Of a stretch of 64,000 bases of DNA, positions 43,630 through 51,391 are shown in pieces; position 1 is the stretch's first letter; each line of letters starts with the position of its first letter. Location of the stretch: contig DAOUMD010000292.1 in assembly GCA_034412795.1 (NCBI GenBank), positions 7,512-71,511 of the forward strand, in the 5' to 3' direction. The DNA is from JAUVPY01 sp034412795 (GTDB lineage: Bacteria; Chloroflexota; Anaerolineae; 4572-78; NAK82). A program made the position numbers and the translations under genes. The notes beneath the pieces are model-generated. The model saw nothing but the letters and a program-made list of their open reading frames with translations, did not search any database and was not told where the DNA came from.

Positions 43630-44079
43630 TCACTCCTTCTTTAGGACCCATCCCAGGGCTTCGGCCATCTCATCTGCAAGAAACGGTTTTCGTAGGAAGC
43701 ATTTCTGCGAAAGACCGAGTGAAAGCACCCAATCTTCAACCGGCAATCGCCTGCCTGTCGCATCCATGACCGTTGCATCCCAAACGCCTGAAGCAATGAA
43801 AATCGGCAGCGTGGCTGGGTTGTCGGCACCCGCGAATTTGCCATCCAGGATAAACTGTGCAATCTGCAAGCCGCTGTTTTCGAACTCAATGATGCCCTTA
43901 TTGAGATCCAGCATAATATCCAGGAAAACGACGTCAAAAGGTGTCGTTGAGAGTTTTTCTTCTGCTTCAGCAACTGATCTCACGAGCGTCACAGTATGTC
44001 TTAGTTCCTTTTCCATAAAGGTGACTACTGTGCTCTCAACTTGCCACAACTCGTCCTCAAGATACAGAATCGCGGCCAT
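43630..44079 (-). CDS. Stand-alone response-regulator receiver
   Basis: The 149-residue protein is a single receiver domain: acidic pair in YLEDE, phospho-acceptor Asp in VVFLDIMLDL, Thr/Ser region at FIASG, and Lys in FLRKPF. An insertion of about 20 residues (GKFAGADNPA) lies between strands 3 and 4. There is no output domain, so it should act by binding a partner. GGAGG stands 8 bases before the ATG. It lies between the PocR kinase and the HATPase-TIR gene, which makes phosphotransfer within this operon the natural reading. Confidence 0.85.
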   Translation of the reverse strand: MAAILYLEDELWQVESTVVTFMEKELRHTVTLVRSVAEAEEKLSTTPFDVVFLDIMLDLNKGIIEFENSGLQIAQFILDGKFAGADNPATLPIFIASGVWDATVMDATGRRLPVEDWVLSLGLSQKCFLRKPFLADEMAEALGWVLKKE

Positions 44080-44101
44080 CTGCCACCTCCTTTAACTCAT
44101 C

Positions 44102-46222
44102 TTATGTGTCGGATTGCTTGAGGGGTAATTCAAATGTGAACCACACTCGGTAGCCTTCTAGTCTGGCAGACGTTTCGCTGCGGGCTCCCGAGCGACAGCC
44201 TGCCCATATCTTACCCTTATGGGCTTCAATAATGCGCCGTGCTTGGAACAACCCCAAACCCTCGCCCTCCTCGTAAATGGCTTTTCGGCTGCGTCTACCT
44301 TGATAGCCCCGCCTAAAGATCATATGCAGTTCGTCCTCGTCTATGCCTAAACCAAAATTCTCAATGGTTAAGCGCGCGCTGGTGCCGGATAGCTCGCCAT
44401 AAATACGCACCTCTTTGTTCTCGTGAGAATACTTAATGGCATTATCGAGAATATATCCAATGGCATCCCGCATCTTGGCAATGTCAACCTCTGCGTCGGG
44501 CAGCCGCGCCAGACCTGGATCTATCATAACGGACACCCTTTTCTCCAGGGCCGTTGGATGGTGCAAGGTCATACAATCACGCACGATCTCATCCAGCGAG
44601 GCGGGGACAAACTTGTATATACCTTCGGTTATAGCCGCAAAGGAGAACACAGGTGCCCGCACCGCTTCTGAAATAAACCGCGAAGCTGTTTCCAGGCTAT
44701 CGCACGCGCCGAGTGCGTCATTTCTGGAATAAGTCTTGCCGCCTTGCAGATGATCGGCGATGATCCTGACGCCGGTTGATACCGGCTGCATCGCGCGCCG
44801 CGAGTAATGACCCAGCAGGCCGGCGACATCCTCCCATGCCTCGGTACGCCGTTCCGAGTCGGATAGCTGTACCAAGCTAAGCACCCGCATCATCACGAAT
44901 TCAGAGACTTCTTCCAGGAGGCCTTTCTCCTGTTCCAAGTCAGCGGCCGTCAGGTGGGGAAACGGTCCCCATATCAACACCGCACGGTACGCATACGAAA
45001 GGTACATCTGGCTCAACATGGCCGCATTGCTAAAAAGGGAAACGTCCTTCCCCTTAAGCCCGCTCTTCAGTGCGCGTTGGACTTTGTCCTGGCCAATCAT
45101 GATTCCCATGGACGGCGCTGCCGCCAGGCTAGAGACGGGGGGCTCATGCTCCTCACTTGCATTGTTACCGGCTTTGGTTTTCAGCCCGGCTTTGCGCCAA
45201 TTAAGATGCGTGATGTCCGATTTGACTTCATCCGCTATCCCGGCAAACACAAACGCAGGCAGCAAATTGGGATGGCTCTCATACGAAATATAGCGCCGGG
45301 GGCTAATGAAGAGAGCCAGGTAATCAGTACCACAAAAGTCGAGTACCTTTTCTAAGACCGGTTGTGTGCGTAACGCGATTGAGTCCCGGCTATCGGCCGG
45401 CAGCGAGGGGAAGCTCTCCCTCAACTCGTGTCGAAACTTGCTTTCTCGATTGCGCTTATGCATATGGAATTGAGCGCAGGCGATACCTTCGATTTCCCTG
45501 ACCTCGTTGAGGAAGAGTTGATCCGCTGTTGGCTCCTGCTCCCCCAACTCGACCATCTCTGACCGATCTATTTGATTGACTCCGTTCACGTATCTGTCGA
45601 TGTACTCCTCGCGAGTTTCCAGTTTGTCGACGAGAATGTGTAAATTCACTTGCTCGTCATCCGTTAGGCCATACTCGGTGGCTATCTCCTCGATGCGAGC
45701 CTCGACTTGAACCTGCCCTGCTTCGCTATCCGGCAAGAACTGGCCCGAAAACACCACACCAACGGGTGTCTGGTGATGTCGGATAACGCTGACCTGGTCG
45801 ATCAGATTCATCCGGCAAGGATAGCCCCGGGCGAACTCCATCAGCCTCTCCGGGTCGGTGTCTGCTAGTCGCATAACCCAGCGTGCGATGTCCTCATCAC
45901 ACTCACGACAAGCGTCCTCCTGGCCGGTAAGATCTCGTAGGTAATTACAGAACTCGGTAAAGTGCTCACGGGGATTTACGTGGTCAATTCGTCTAAGCTT
46001 CAATCGCGTCTCACCAGGATTCTCTGGGTCTGGTTCCTGAATGGGCATGCCCGTCGCGTCGAGTTCTGGTTCAATAACAGTCAGCGGCCTACCCAGCCGC
46101 TCGCTGCAGCCTGACACAAGCAAAGAGACGAATTGTTCGTTATCCGCTTCGTCATCGCCGCCAGGACCTACTATGTCTGTTAGGGACTGAGGGTGAAAAG
46201 GCCACTGCTCCCAACTCATCAT
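44102..46222 (-). CDS. PocR-domain sensor histidine kinase
   Basis: The 706-residue protein starts with a PocR-type sensory domain (about 15-200; Cys pair in EDACREC, YPCRMNLIDQ, GVVFSGQFLP). A GAF-like region (about 225-440) follows. The kinase part has a possible phospho-acceptor His in GLLGHYSRRAMQPV and an HATPase domain with YILDNAIKYS, ENFGLGI and EGEGLGL. No membrane segment is seen, so it senses a cytoplasmic ligand; PocR domains commonly bind small hydrocarbon derivatives. GGGAGGTG precedes two possible ATGs (46222, 46219). It is the first gene of cluster B. Confidence 0.82.
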   Translation of the reverse strand: MMSWEQWPFHPQSLTDIVGPGGDDEADNEQFVSLLVSGCSERLGRPLTVIEPELDATGMPIQEPDPENPGETRLKLRRIDHVNPREHFTEFCNYLRDLTGQEDACRECDEDIARWVMRLADTDPERLMEFARGYPCRMNLIDQVSVIRHHQTPVGVVFSGQFLPDSEAGQVQVEARIEEIATEYGLTDDEQVNLHILVDKLETREEYIDRYVNGVNQIDRSEMVELGEQEPTADQLFLNEVREIEGIACAQFHMHKRNRESKFRHELRESFPSLPADSRDSIALRTQPVLEKVLDFCGTDYLALFISPRRYISYESHPNLLPAFVFAGIADEVKSDITHLNWRKAGLKTKAGNNASEEHEPPVSSLAAAPSMGIMIGQDKVQRALKSGLKGKDVSLFSNAAMLSQMYLSYAYRAVLIWGPFPHLTAADLEQEKGLLEEVSEFVMMRVLSLVQLSDSERRTEAWEDVAGLLGHYSRRAMQPVSTGVRIIADHLQGGKTYSRNDALGACDSLETASRFISEAVRAPVFSFAAITEGIYKFVPASLDEIVRDCMTLHHPTALEKRVSVMIDPGLARLPDAEVDIAKMRDAIGYILDNAIKYSHENKEVRIYGELSGTSARLTIENFGLGIDEDELHMIFRRGYQGRRSRKAIYEEGEGLGLFQARRIIEAHKGKIWAGCRSGARSETSARLEGYRVWFTFELPLKQSDT

Positions 46223-46264
46223 TTCACCTCCCTTTGATCAAGCTCCACTAAACTATGCCAATGC

Positions 46265-46366
46265 CTACATCAACCTCCCTTGCTCCGGCCCCGCCCGCTG
46301 GTCGGCGGCGCGCAGTTGCACCACGCTTTCAATGGGGTTGAACTGGACGAGATCGCGATACTTCAT
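46265..46366 (-). pseudogene. N-terminal remnant of a DUF6079/PglY-like ATPase
   Basis: On the minus strand AGGAGAAG leads to ATG 46366. The 33-codon frame starts MKYRDLVQFNPIESVVQLR, the usual beginning of DUF6079 (BREX PglY-like) P-loop proteins, and then runs into unrelated residues and a stop at 46265. The remaining thousand or so residues are missing. It lies directly upstream of cluster B, in the same direction. Confidence 0.6.
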
Positions 46367-46407
46367 TGTCACGCTTCTCCTATGGCCAATAATGGATGAA
46401 TAAACTA

Positions 46408-46433
46408 CGTCAAACGTCATTCGTCAAACGTCA
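46408..46433. promoter_or_regulatory. Tandem 12-bp direct repeat, possible operator
   Basis: CGTCAAACGTCA occurs at 46408-46419 and again at 46422-46433. The 14-base period is more than one helical turn. It lies upstream of the DUF6079 remnant and of cluster B, where a promoter for the minus strand is expected, so a regulator could bind there. Confidence 0.4.
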
Positions 46434-46461
46434 GGACTCGAAAGCGCGATTATTAGGGATA

Positions 46462-46676
46462 TCAACCCCTGTATAATAAACGCCGTGTCTCCCTTTTTTC
46501 GCTTGACACCTTAAGCAGGCGCCGGGCGCGCAGCGGGCGTTCCTTGTCGGTCAAGTCCAGCAACCGCCCGCTGAGGGCCAGGTTGAAGTTCAGGTAGGGA
46601 TCGCCCCATCTGCGCGGTGGAGGTACACAGTGGAGATGTTGACTTGCAGATAGTCTGCCAGTTCTTTCAGGCTCAT
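46462..46676 (-). pseudogene. Frameshifted excisionase-like helix-turn-helix gene
   Basis: ATG 46676 begins SLKELADYLQVNISTVYLHR, a typical HTH_17/excisionase DNA-binding helix pair, then DGAIPT and a stop at 46590. The following frame continues YLNFNLALSGRLLDLTDKE and LRARRLL, as expected for the wing and C-terminus of such proteins, ending at 46462. One base change of frame near 46595 explains the break. Such genes often belong to integrative elements. Confidence 0.5.
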
Positions 46677-47071
46677 CAATTGGTCATCGGGTATGCTAGG
46701 TATCTTCTTGAGGGGAAATGAGGGATGCTACCTAACAATATTCAGTTTTACATAGCATACCACGTAAAACGCAAAATTTCAATAGGAGAATTGTTAGAGT
46801 TGGTACAGTTGTTTGTCGTATGGTACGTAGGATAAGCATCAGGTTGTAAAAGCGATGGCTAATCTCCAGTCGCCACACAGAATTGACGAGATCAGTAAAA
46901 GAGGGGTATTCTACGCGCTGGAAACGGGGAGATTCTCTAAACGTCCGCCAAAACTGGAACGAATTGTTTGCATCGACCAGGAAATCCAACCTGGCAACTA
47001 CCCCAACGCTGCCAGGGGAACATGAGCCATTGAAGCAAGGGCTGTGAGTTGGGGATGATTGGAGGACATCT
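46677..47071. other. Intergenic region without a recognisable gene
   Basis: This AT-rich stretch of about 395 bases separates cluster B from the plus-strand genes. It contains GTATCTTCT at about 46709, similar to the end of the family B element, but no matching partner end. No open frame carries recognisable motifs. Near its right end GGAGG (47061-47065) serves the next gene. Confidence 0.5.
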
Positions 47072-47644
47072 ATGGAACTCAGGACACTTGCTTTCGAAAA
47101 ACCCGGCCCCCACAACACCGACGCCACGCTCCAGGTCGCCCGCGAGCGGGCGCTGGGGCTGGGGGTCAAACAGGTCGTGGTGGCCTCATCCCACGGCGGC
47201 ACCGCCCGCCAGGCCCACGCTCTCTTCGCCCCGGACGGGGTCCAGGTTGTCGCCGTCTCCATCTGCCACGGCTATGAAAGCCAGGGCTGGACCATGTCGG
47301 CCGGGACCAAAGCCGAGCTGGCCGAGTTGGGCGTCGTCGTCCACACCGGCATGCACGCTCTGGGCGATGGAGTAGGCTCGGCCTTCTCGGACAAGTACGG
47401 CGGACGCGCGCCGGAGGAGATCGTGCGCGACACCCTGTATTGTTTCTCGCAGGGGATGAAGGTCGCCGTCGAGTGCGTGCTCATGGCTGCCGATGCCGGG
47501 CTGCTGAATATGAGCCGGGAGGTCATCGCCATCGCCGGCACGGATAGCGGCGCCGACACGGCCATCGTCTGCCAGCCGGCCTACCCGCGAACCTTCCACG
47601 AGCTGGAGATCCGCGAAGTGCTGGCCAAGCCGCGTATTCCATAA
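47072..47644 (+). CDS. Pyruvate-kinase C-terminal-domain-like protein
   Basis: The 190-residue protein resembles the alpha/beta (C-terminal) domain of pyruvate kinase standing alone: KQVVVASSHGGTARQAHALF, QVVAVSICHG, and IAIAGTDSGADTAIV. It lacks the catalytic barrel, so it is not a pyruvate kinase; such proteins may bind a phosphorylated metabolite. GGAGG lies 6 bases before ATG 47072. It seems to be a single gene; the high-GC codon use matches the metabolic genes and not cluster B. Confidence 0.75.
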   Translation: MELRTLAFEKPGPHNTDATLQVARERALGLGVKQVVVASSHGGTARQAHALFAPDGVQVVAVSICHGYESQGWTMSAGTKAELAELGVVVHTGMHALGDGVGSAFSDKYGGRAPEEIVRDTLYCFSQGMKVAVECVLMAADAGLLNMSREVIAIAGTDSGADTAIVCQPAYPRTFHELEIREVLAKPRIP

Positions 47645-47650
47645 CCGTCC

Positions 47651-47667
47651 GAGACTTTTCGGAAAGT
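47651..47667 (+). repeat. Solo end of a family A element
   Basis: GAGACTTTTCGGAAAGT differs at only a few positions from the left end GAGATTTCTCGGAAAGT of the element at 61263. No second end is found nearby, so this is a remnant of an insertion just after the stop of the preceding gene. Confidence 0.45.
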
Positions 47668-47690
47668 GGCATTCATACCCGAAAGCAAAC

Positions 47691-47736
47691 GGAATACGCA
47701 GTTCGCAGTACGGAATACGCAATACGCAATACGCAG
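47691..47736 (+). repeat. AATACGCA minisatellite
   Basis: The segment is built of imperfect copies of AATACGCA and CAGTTCGCAGTACGG variants in tandem. It lies in the leader of the CcbP-like gene and would encode RNTQYAIR-type repeats if read through. It is of the same low-complexity kind as the 7-bp repeat in the caspase gene. Confidence 0.6.
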
Positions 47737-47779
47737 CGCGAAGGAGGTCTTGATCTCCGCGTTCCCTAGGAGTAAGACT

Positions 47780-48157
47780 ATGTACGATATTGAAGACATC
47801 CCTGACATCCCTGATCAATCCCAGCGCATTGAGGAAATCACCGTAGACTGCTACGGCCAGGCCGAAGAGCTGTCCGCCTTTGAGGTCTACTTCACCGATG
47901 CCATGCAGTTTCCCTTCCCCGCCACCTGGCGTGACCTCGACGAGCCGAGCCACGCCGAACGAGTAACGGTGCTCGGATTGGACAGTGTCGACGAGCGCCG
48001 TGGCATCCTGCTGAGCGTGAAGCGGGGCGACAAGCAGCGCCGCCTGCCGGCCGATCAGGTCTGGGCAAACGACGAAAAGAGCGCCAACGCCATCATTCTC
48101 GGCGACTACCGCTATTGGGTGGAGGAACTCTACGGGCTGACGCCGGGTTTTGGTTAA
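47780..48157 (+). CDS. CcbP-like calcium-binding protein
   Basis: ATG 47780 follows AGGAG with a 7-base spacer. The 125-residue product begins with an acidic stretch (MYDIEDIPDIPDQ) and then matches the plan of the cyanobacterial calcium-binding protein CcbP: ITVDCYGQAEELSAFEVYF, MQFPFPATW, VTVLGLDSVDERRGILLSVK and the closing GDYRYWVE. The acidic surface would bind calcium without EF hands. A longer frame from 47666 includes a repeat-derived segment and is unlikely. No partner gene is evident. Confidence 0.6.
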   Translation: MYDIEDIPDIPDQSQRIEEITVDCYGQAEELSAFEVYFTDAMQFPFPATWRDLDEPSHAERVTVLGLDSVDERRGILLSVKRGDKQRRLPADQVWANDEKSANAIILGDYRYWVEELYGLTPGFG

Positions 48158-48179
48158 ACTGCCACGCCACGCCCGGGAG

Positions 48180-48261
48180 GTATCTTCTCAATATGTAGAG
48201 GCGAACCTGGGTGTTCGCCCTTGGGGCAGACACCCAGGTCTGCGAAGAGATTGGAGGTATC
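48180..48261 (+). mobile_element. MITE-like element, family B, degenerate copy
   Basis: The left end GTATCTTCTCAA (48180-48191) and the following GTAGAGG and CCTGGGTGTTCGCCCTTGG are shared with the element at 56461. The right end (CGAAGAGATTGGAGGTATC) is a degraded version of that copy's CGAAGTATTGAGAAGATAC. The GGAGG in the right end is now the only ribosome-binding-like site before the gene at 48271. Confidence 0.55.
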
Positions 48262-48270
48262 CTGAAAACT

Positions 48271-48741
48271 ATGGATCGTATCTGCCCACGCGACGGGTTC
48301 CCGATGCTAAAGATCAAAGGCCGTTGGGAATGTATTGCCGAATATCTCGACCGCTGTATCGGCGGGCAGCCCGTCGTCGGCCTGGTTCAACGTGAGGAAA
48401 CGTCTTATCTTGTCTTTGAGAATGGGCACGAGCTGCCCCTGCTATGTTTCTGCTGCGACATGCCATTGGTATTAGAAGACCCGGAACAAACACGCCGGGA
48501 CATGCGCGGGCGACGGCTGGAGTCGATGTCCGTGGGCGCTGTCACCCTGAAAGACGGCAGCCAGACACTCCAGTTTCGGCTGGAGTTATCGGGCAAGGGG
48601 TTACTGGGGCGACAGGGTGCTTGCGAGCCGGTTTCCATCCAGGCCGCAGCCCGCATGCGACATCCCGATGACTGCCCGTACGGGGGTGGGCCATCACCCA
48701 AGAGCCGCCGCCGGCCAAGAAGGCCAAAGCGTAAGCGATAA
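48271..48741 (+). CDS. Hypothetical protein with Cys pairs and basic tail
   Basis: From ATG 48271 the product is 156 residues. It opens MDRICPRDGFPMLKIKGRWEC, here cited in two parts as MDRICPRDG and KGRWEC, has a second Cys-rich strand (PLLCFCCDMP), and ends with a very basic run (KSRRRPRRPKRKR). The style matches the zinc-ribbon/basic-tail proteins at 26192 and 20587. The function is unknown. The open frame extends back to GTG 48211, but that part lies inside the small element. Confidence 0.55.
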   Translation: MDRICPRDGFPMLKIKGRWECIAEYLDRCIGGQPVVGLVQREETSYLVFENGHELPLLCFCCDMPLVLEDPEQTRRDMRGRRLESMSVGAVTLKDGSQTLQFRLELSGKGLLGRQGACEPVSIQAAARMRHPDDCPYGGGPSPKSRRRPRRPKRKR

Positions 48742-48747
48742 CCCACA

Positions 48748-48897
48748 ATGTTGGGGGCGTGGGAGCAATTCCTTGCCGTTCGGGGCGGGCAGATTCCCAA
48801 TCCCAGCCCACCCGAGGTCGGCTTGTGTTTGGCTCGGCTGTGGGACGCGATCAAAGCATCGGCGGCGCAGAACGGTGTCCCGGTGCGGTGTGGTTAA
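48748..48897 (+). CDS. Very small hypothetical ORF, possibly a gene end
   Basis: The 49-codon frame encodes WEQFLAVRGGQIPNPSPP and then LCLARLWDAIKASAAQNG. It has amphipathic helix character and plausible codon use, but no ribosome binding site. It could be the conserved tail of a larger lost protein, or a small protein translated with its neighbour. Confidence 0.35.
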   Translation: MLGAWEQFLAVRGGQIPNPSPPEVGLCLARLWDAIKASAAQNGVPVRCG

Positions 48898-48909
48898 GGT
48901 GAAGAGAAT

Positions 48910-50133
48910 ATGGATGAGCCAATCTCAAAAGATCTTATCAAGCGTCGGGACTTCCTGCGCCAGGCGGCTGCCCTGGGCGGCCTAGTCGCTATCGCTTCCC
49001 TGCTGGAAGCCTGTGGCCAGGCTGGCCTGGAGACGCCCACCAGCGCCCCGGCTGTATCCGTGAAAGCCACCCACACGCCTACCTCTACATCCACCCCGAC
49101 ACCATCCCCAATCCTTACGCCCAGCACCACGCCTGTGCCGAGTCCCTCTCCTACCATCCCGCCCGGTGCAACCTCTGCCCTGAGGCCGTCTCCCACAGCC
49201 CCACCCACCCCGACCGCTGCACCGGAAGCCGGTGTGGCGCGTGTCGCCTTTGTCAAGACCCGCGATCGGGCCGGGGGTGTGCGGCGCGCCCTGGGTTTGC
49301 TAGACCTCAACCCCGTCCGGGGCAAGAGGGTCCTTCTCAAGCCTAACTTCAACAGCTCCGACCCGACCCCGGGTTCCACCCACGGCGACGTCCTGCGCGC
49401 CCTGGTCGGAGAACTGTGGGGCATGGACGCCCGGGCCATCACAGTGGCCGACCGCAGCGGCATGGACAATACCCGGCACGCGATGGAGGAAATGGGTATT
49501 TTCAGTCTGGGCGAGGAGTTGGGTTTCGATATCCTGGTTCTGAACGAGCTAGGTGAGAAAGAGTGGGTGATGGTCCAGCCCCCCGATAGCCACTGGAGCC
49601 AAGGCTTCCCCTTCGCCCGGTCCTGCCTGGAGGCTGAAGCAATAGTCCAGACCTGCTGCCTGAAGACCCACCGCTTCGGCGGCCATTTCACCATGTCGCT
49701 CAAGAACTCGGTGGGGTTGGTGTCCAGGTACGGCCCGGATGGCTACGACTACATGAACGAGCTGCATTCATCTCCCCATCAGCGGTTGATGATCGCCGAG
49801 ATCAACGCTGCCTACACGCCGGCCCTGATCGTGATGGACGGCGTCGAAGCCTTTGTCAACGGCGGACCTGAGTCGGGTAAGCAGGTCTGGGCCGAGGTGG
49901 TATTGGCGGGCACAGACCGGGTGGCCCTCGACGCGGTGGGAGTGGCGCTGCTGCGCTACTTCGGGACGACGCCCCAGGTGAGCCGGGGACCGATCTTCGA
50001 ACAAGAACAGATTGCCAGGGCGGTCGAGTTGGGTCTGGGAGTGACTGGCCCGGAGGAGATCCAACTCCTGACCGACGACCCGGAGAGCGAGGCCTACGCC
50101 GCCCAGATCCGGGACATCCTGGCAGGTGGGTAA
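48910..50133 (+). CDS. Tat-exported DUF362 lipoprotein
   Basis: The 407-residue protein has a twin-arginine signal (KRRDFLRQAA) and a lipobox (LLEACG), then a PT-rich spacer of about 60 residues, and a DUF362 domain from about 107 (VAFVKTRDR; VLLKPNFNS; CCLKTHRFGGHFTMSLKNSVG; LIVMDGVEAF; ALDAVGVALL). DUF362 proteins are of uncertain function, often near iron-sulfur proteins. The mature protein sits outside the membrane, anchored by lipid and a flexible linker. It overlaps or abuts the deacetylase gene downstream. Confidence 0.85.
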   Translation: MDEPISKDLIKRRDFLRQAAALGGLVAIASLLEACGQAGLETPTSAPAVSVKATHTPTSTSTPTPSPILTPSTTPVPSPSPTIPPGATSALRPSPTAPPTPTAAPEAGVARVAFVKTRDRAGGVRRALGLLDLNPVRGKRVLLKPNFNSSDPTPGSTHGDVLRALVGELWGMDARAITVADRSGMDNTRHAMEEMGIFSLGEELGFDILVLNELGEKEWVMVQPPDSHWSQGFPFARSCLEAEAIVQTCCLKTHRFGGHFTMSLKNSVGLVSRYGPDGYDYMNELHSSPHQRLMIAEINAAYTPALIVMDGVEAFVNGGPESGKQVWAEVVLAGTDRVALDAVGVALLRYFGTTPQVSRGPIFEQEQIARAVELGLGVTGPEEIQLLTDDPESEAYAAQIRDILAGG

Positions 50134-50206
50134 GATAGATGGCAAGAAGCTGAGACATGCTGACGGAGAGGGACGACGACCCGGCAATGGTGGTGTTCTT
50201 TTGGGA

Positions 50207-51109
50207 ATGTATTTGCGTCACATACTCGTTCCCTTGATTTTGACCGGGGTCGTGCTGGGCCTGTTGGGTTGCTGCCCAGACAGGCTGCGCACATCACCGG
50301 TGGCCGATCCAGCGGAGACGGAGAGACCACTGATTCCCACGCTTACGCCTCACCCTACGCCGACTTTCGGACCAGCCCCGCCTACAAACAAGCCACGCCC
50401 TGGGCCGAGCCCGGTCCCTGGCGTTGCACCAGAACTGCCGCCCATTGAGCCCACTCTCATCACCCAAGGCGACCGATCTCTGCCCTACGTCGCCCTCACC
50501 TTCGACGCCTGCCAGACCACCGGCCGGCCGACGGGATACGATGAAGCCATCATCCGGATACTCGACGGGACCAATACCCCGGCTACCCTGTTCCTGGGAG
50601 GCCTGTGGATGCAAGCGCACCCGACCCAGACCCGGGCGCTGGCCGCCAATCCATTGTTCGAGTTGGGCAATCACTCCTGGAGCCATCCCGACTTCGCCGG
50701 GATGACGCCTGAGCAAATGAGCGTTGAGATTCTGCGCACTCAGGATATCATGTACAACCTGACCGGCCGGCAGCCGAGGCTGTTTCGTTTTCCCTTTGAC
50801 ACCTACACCGACGAGGCGCTGGCAGCCGTCGGGCAGCACGGGCTGCGCGCGGTCCAGGGAGACGTCATCACAGGGGACGCCGACCCGCACGTATCGACGC
50901 GAGATATCATTGACGTCGCCACCACCCAGACGCAGAGCGGTTCGATCATCATTATGCACGTCAACGAGCGAGGCTGGCACACGGCCGAGGCGTTGCCGGT
51001 CGTGATACAGCGCTTGCGCGCCGAGGGTTATACCTTTGTCACCGTATCTCAGCTTCTGGAGTTGGTACCACTGTCGACCTCGGTGCCCTATGAGGACGAA
51101 CATCCGTAG
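50207..51109 (+). CDS. NodB-like polysaccharide deacetylase lipoprotein
   Basis: From ATG 50207 the product is 300 residues. A hydrophobic leader ends in GLLGCC, a probable lipobox. The NodB domain (about 85-290) has YVALTFDACQT (first Asp pair reduced to one Asp), NHSWSHPDF with the metal His residues, RFPFDTYT, and MHVNERGWHTAEALP. It may remove acetyl groups from peptidoglycan or another glycan outside the cell. A start at GTG 50126, overlapping the DUF362 stop, is possible but would give 27 extra residues before the leader. Confidence 0.8.
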   Translation: MYLRHILVPLILTGVVLGLLGCCPDRLRTSPVADPAETERPLIPTLTPHPTPTFGPAPPTNKPRPGPSPVPGVAPELPPIEPTLITQGDRSLPYVALTFDACQTTGRPTGYDEAIIRILDGTNTPATLFLGGLWMQAHPTQTRALAANPLFELGNHSWSHPDFAGMTPEQMSVEILRTQDIMYNLTGRQPRLFRFPFDTYTDEALAAVGQHGLRAVQGDVITGDADPHVSTRDIIDVATTQTQSGSIIIMHVNERGWHTAEALPVVIQRLRAEGYTFVTVSQLLELVPLSTSVPYEDEHP

Positions 51110-51185
51110 TCGCTGTTGGCCCGGCTTTAAACTGTGGAGGGATAAAGTCTATGGGCAATTACCTAGGGCAATCACCTGCAATTAC

Positions 51186-51235
51186 TTGACAACCCATCCC
51201 AGGCGTGGTAACATAGCTGATGTATTCTATAGAAT
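51186..51235 (+). promoter_or_regulatory. nagA promoter with palindromic site
   Basis: TTGACA (51186-51191) is followed after 17 bases by TAACAT (51209-51214). A perfect 12-bp palindrome, ATTCTATAGAAT (51224-51235), begins 9 bases after the -10 box and overlaps the expected transcript start, a good place for a repressor. The leader to nagA would be about 170 bases. Confidence 0.5.
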
Positions 51236-51391
51236 ATAGAATGTATAACAACACCTTCAGTGCGTACACATTGGGCTCATGGTATCGCTGCTATCTTCGG
51301 TGGCCGGACAAGATCTGGCCTTAGTCTCTCCCCTTGTGTGGCCACAATATGTGGGCCACAAAAAACACAAATTTAACACGAGATCCACACT

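Noticed and set aside
47186..47953. 255-codon minus-strand open frame
   Set aside because: It lies opposite the recognisable pyruvate-kinase-like gene in high-GC sequence and shows no protein motif.
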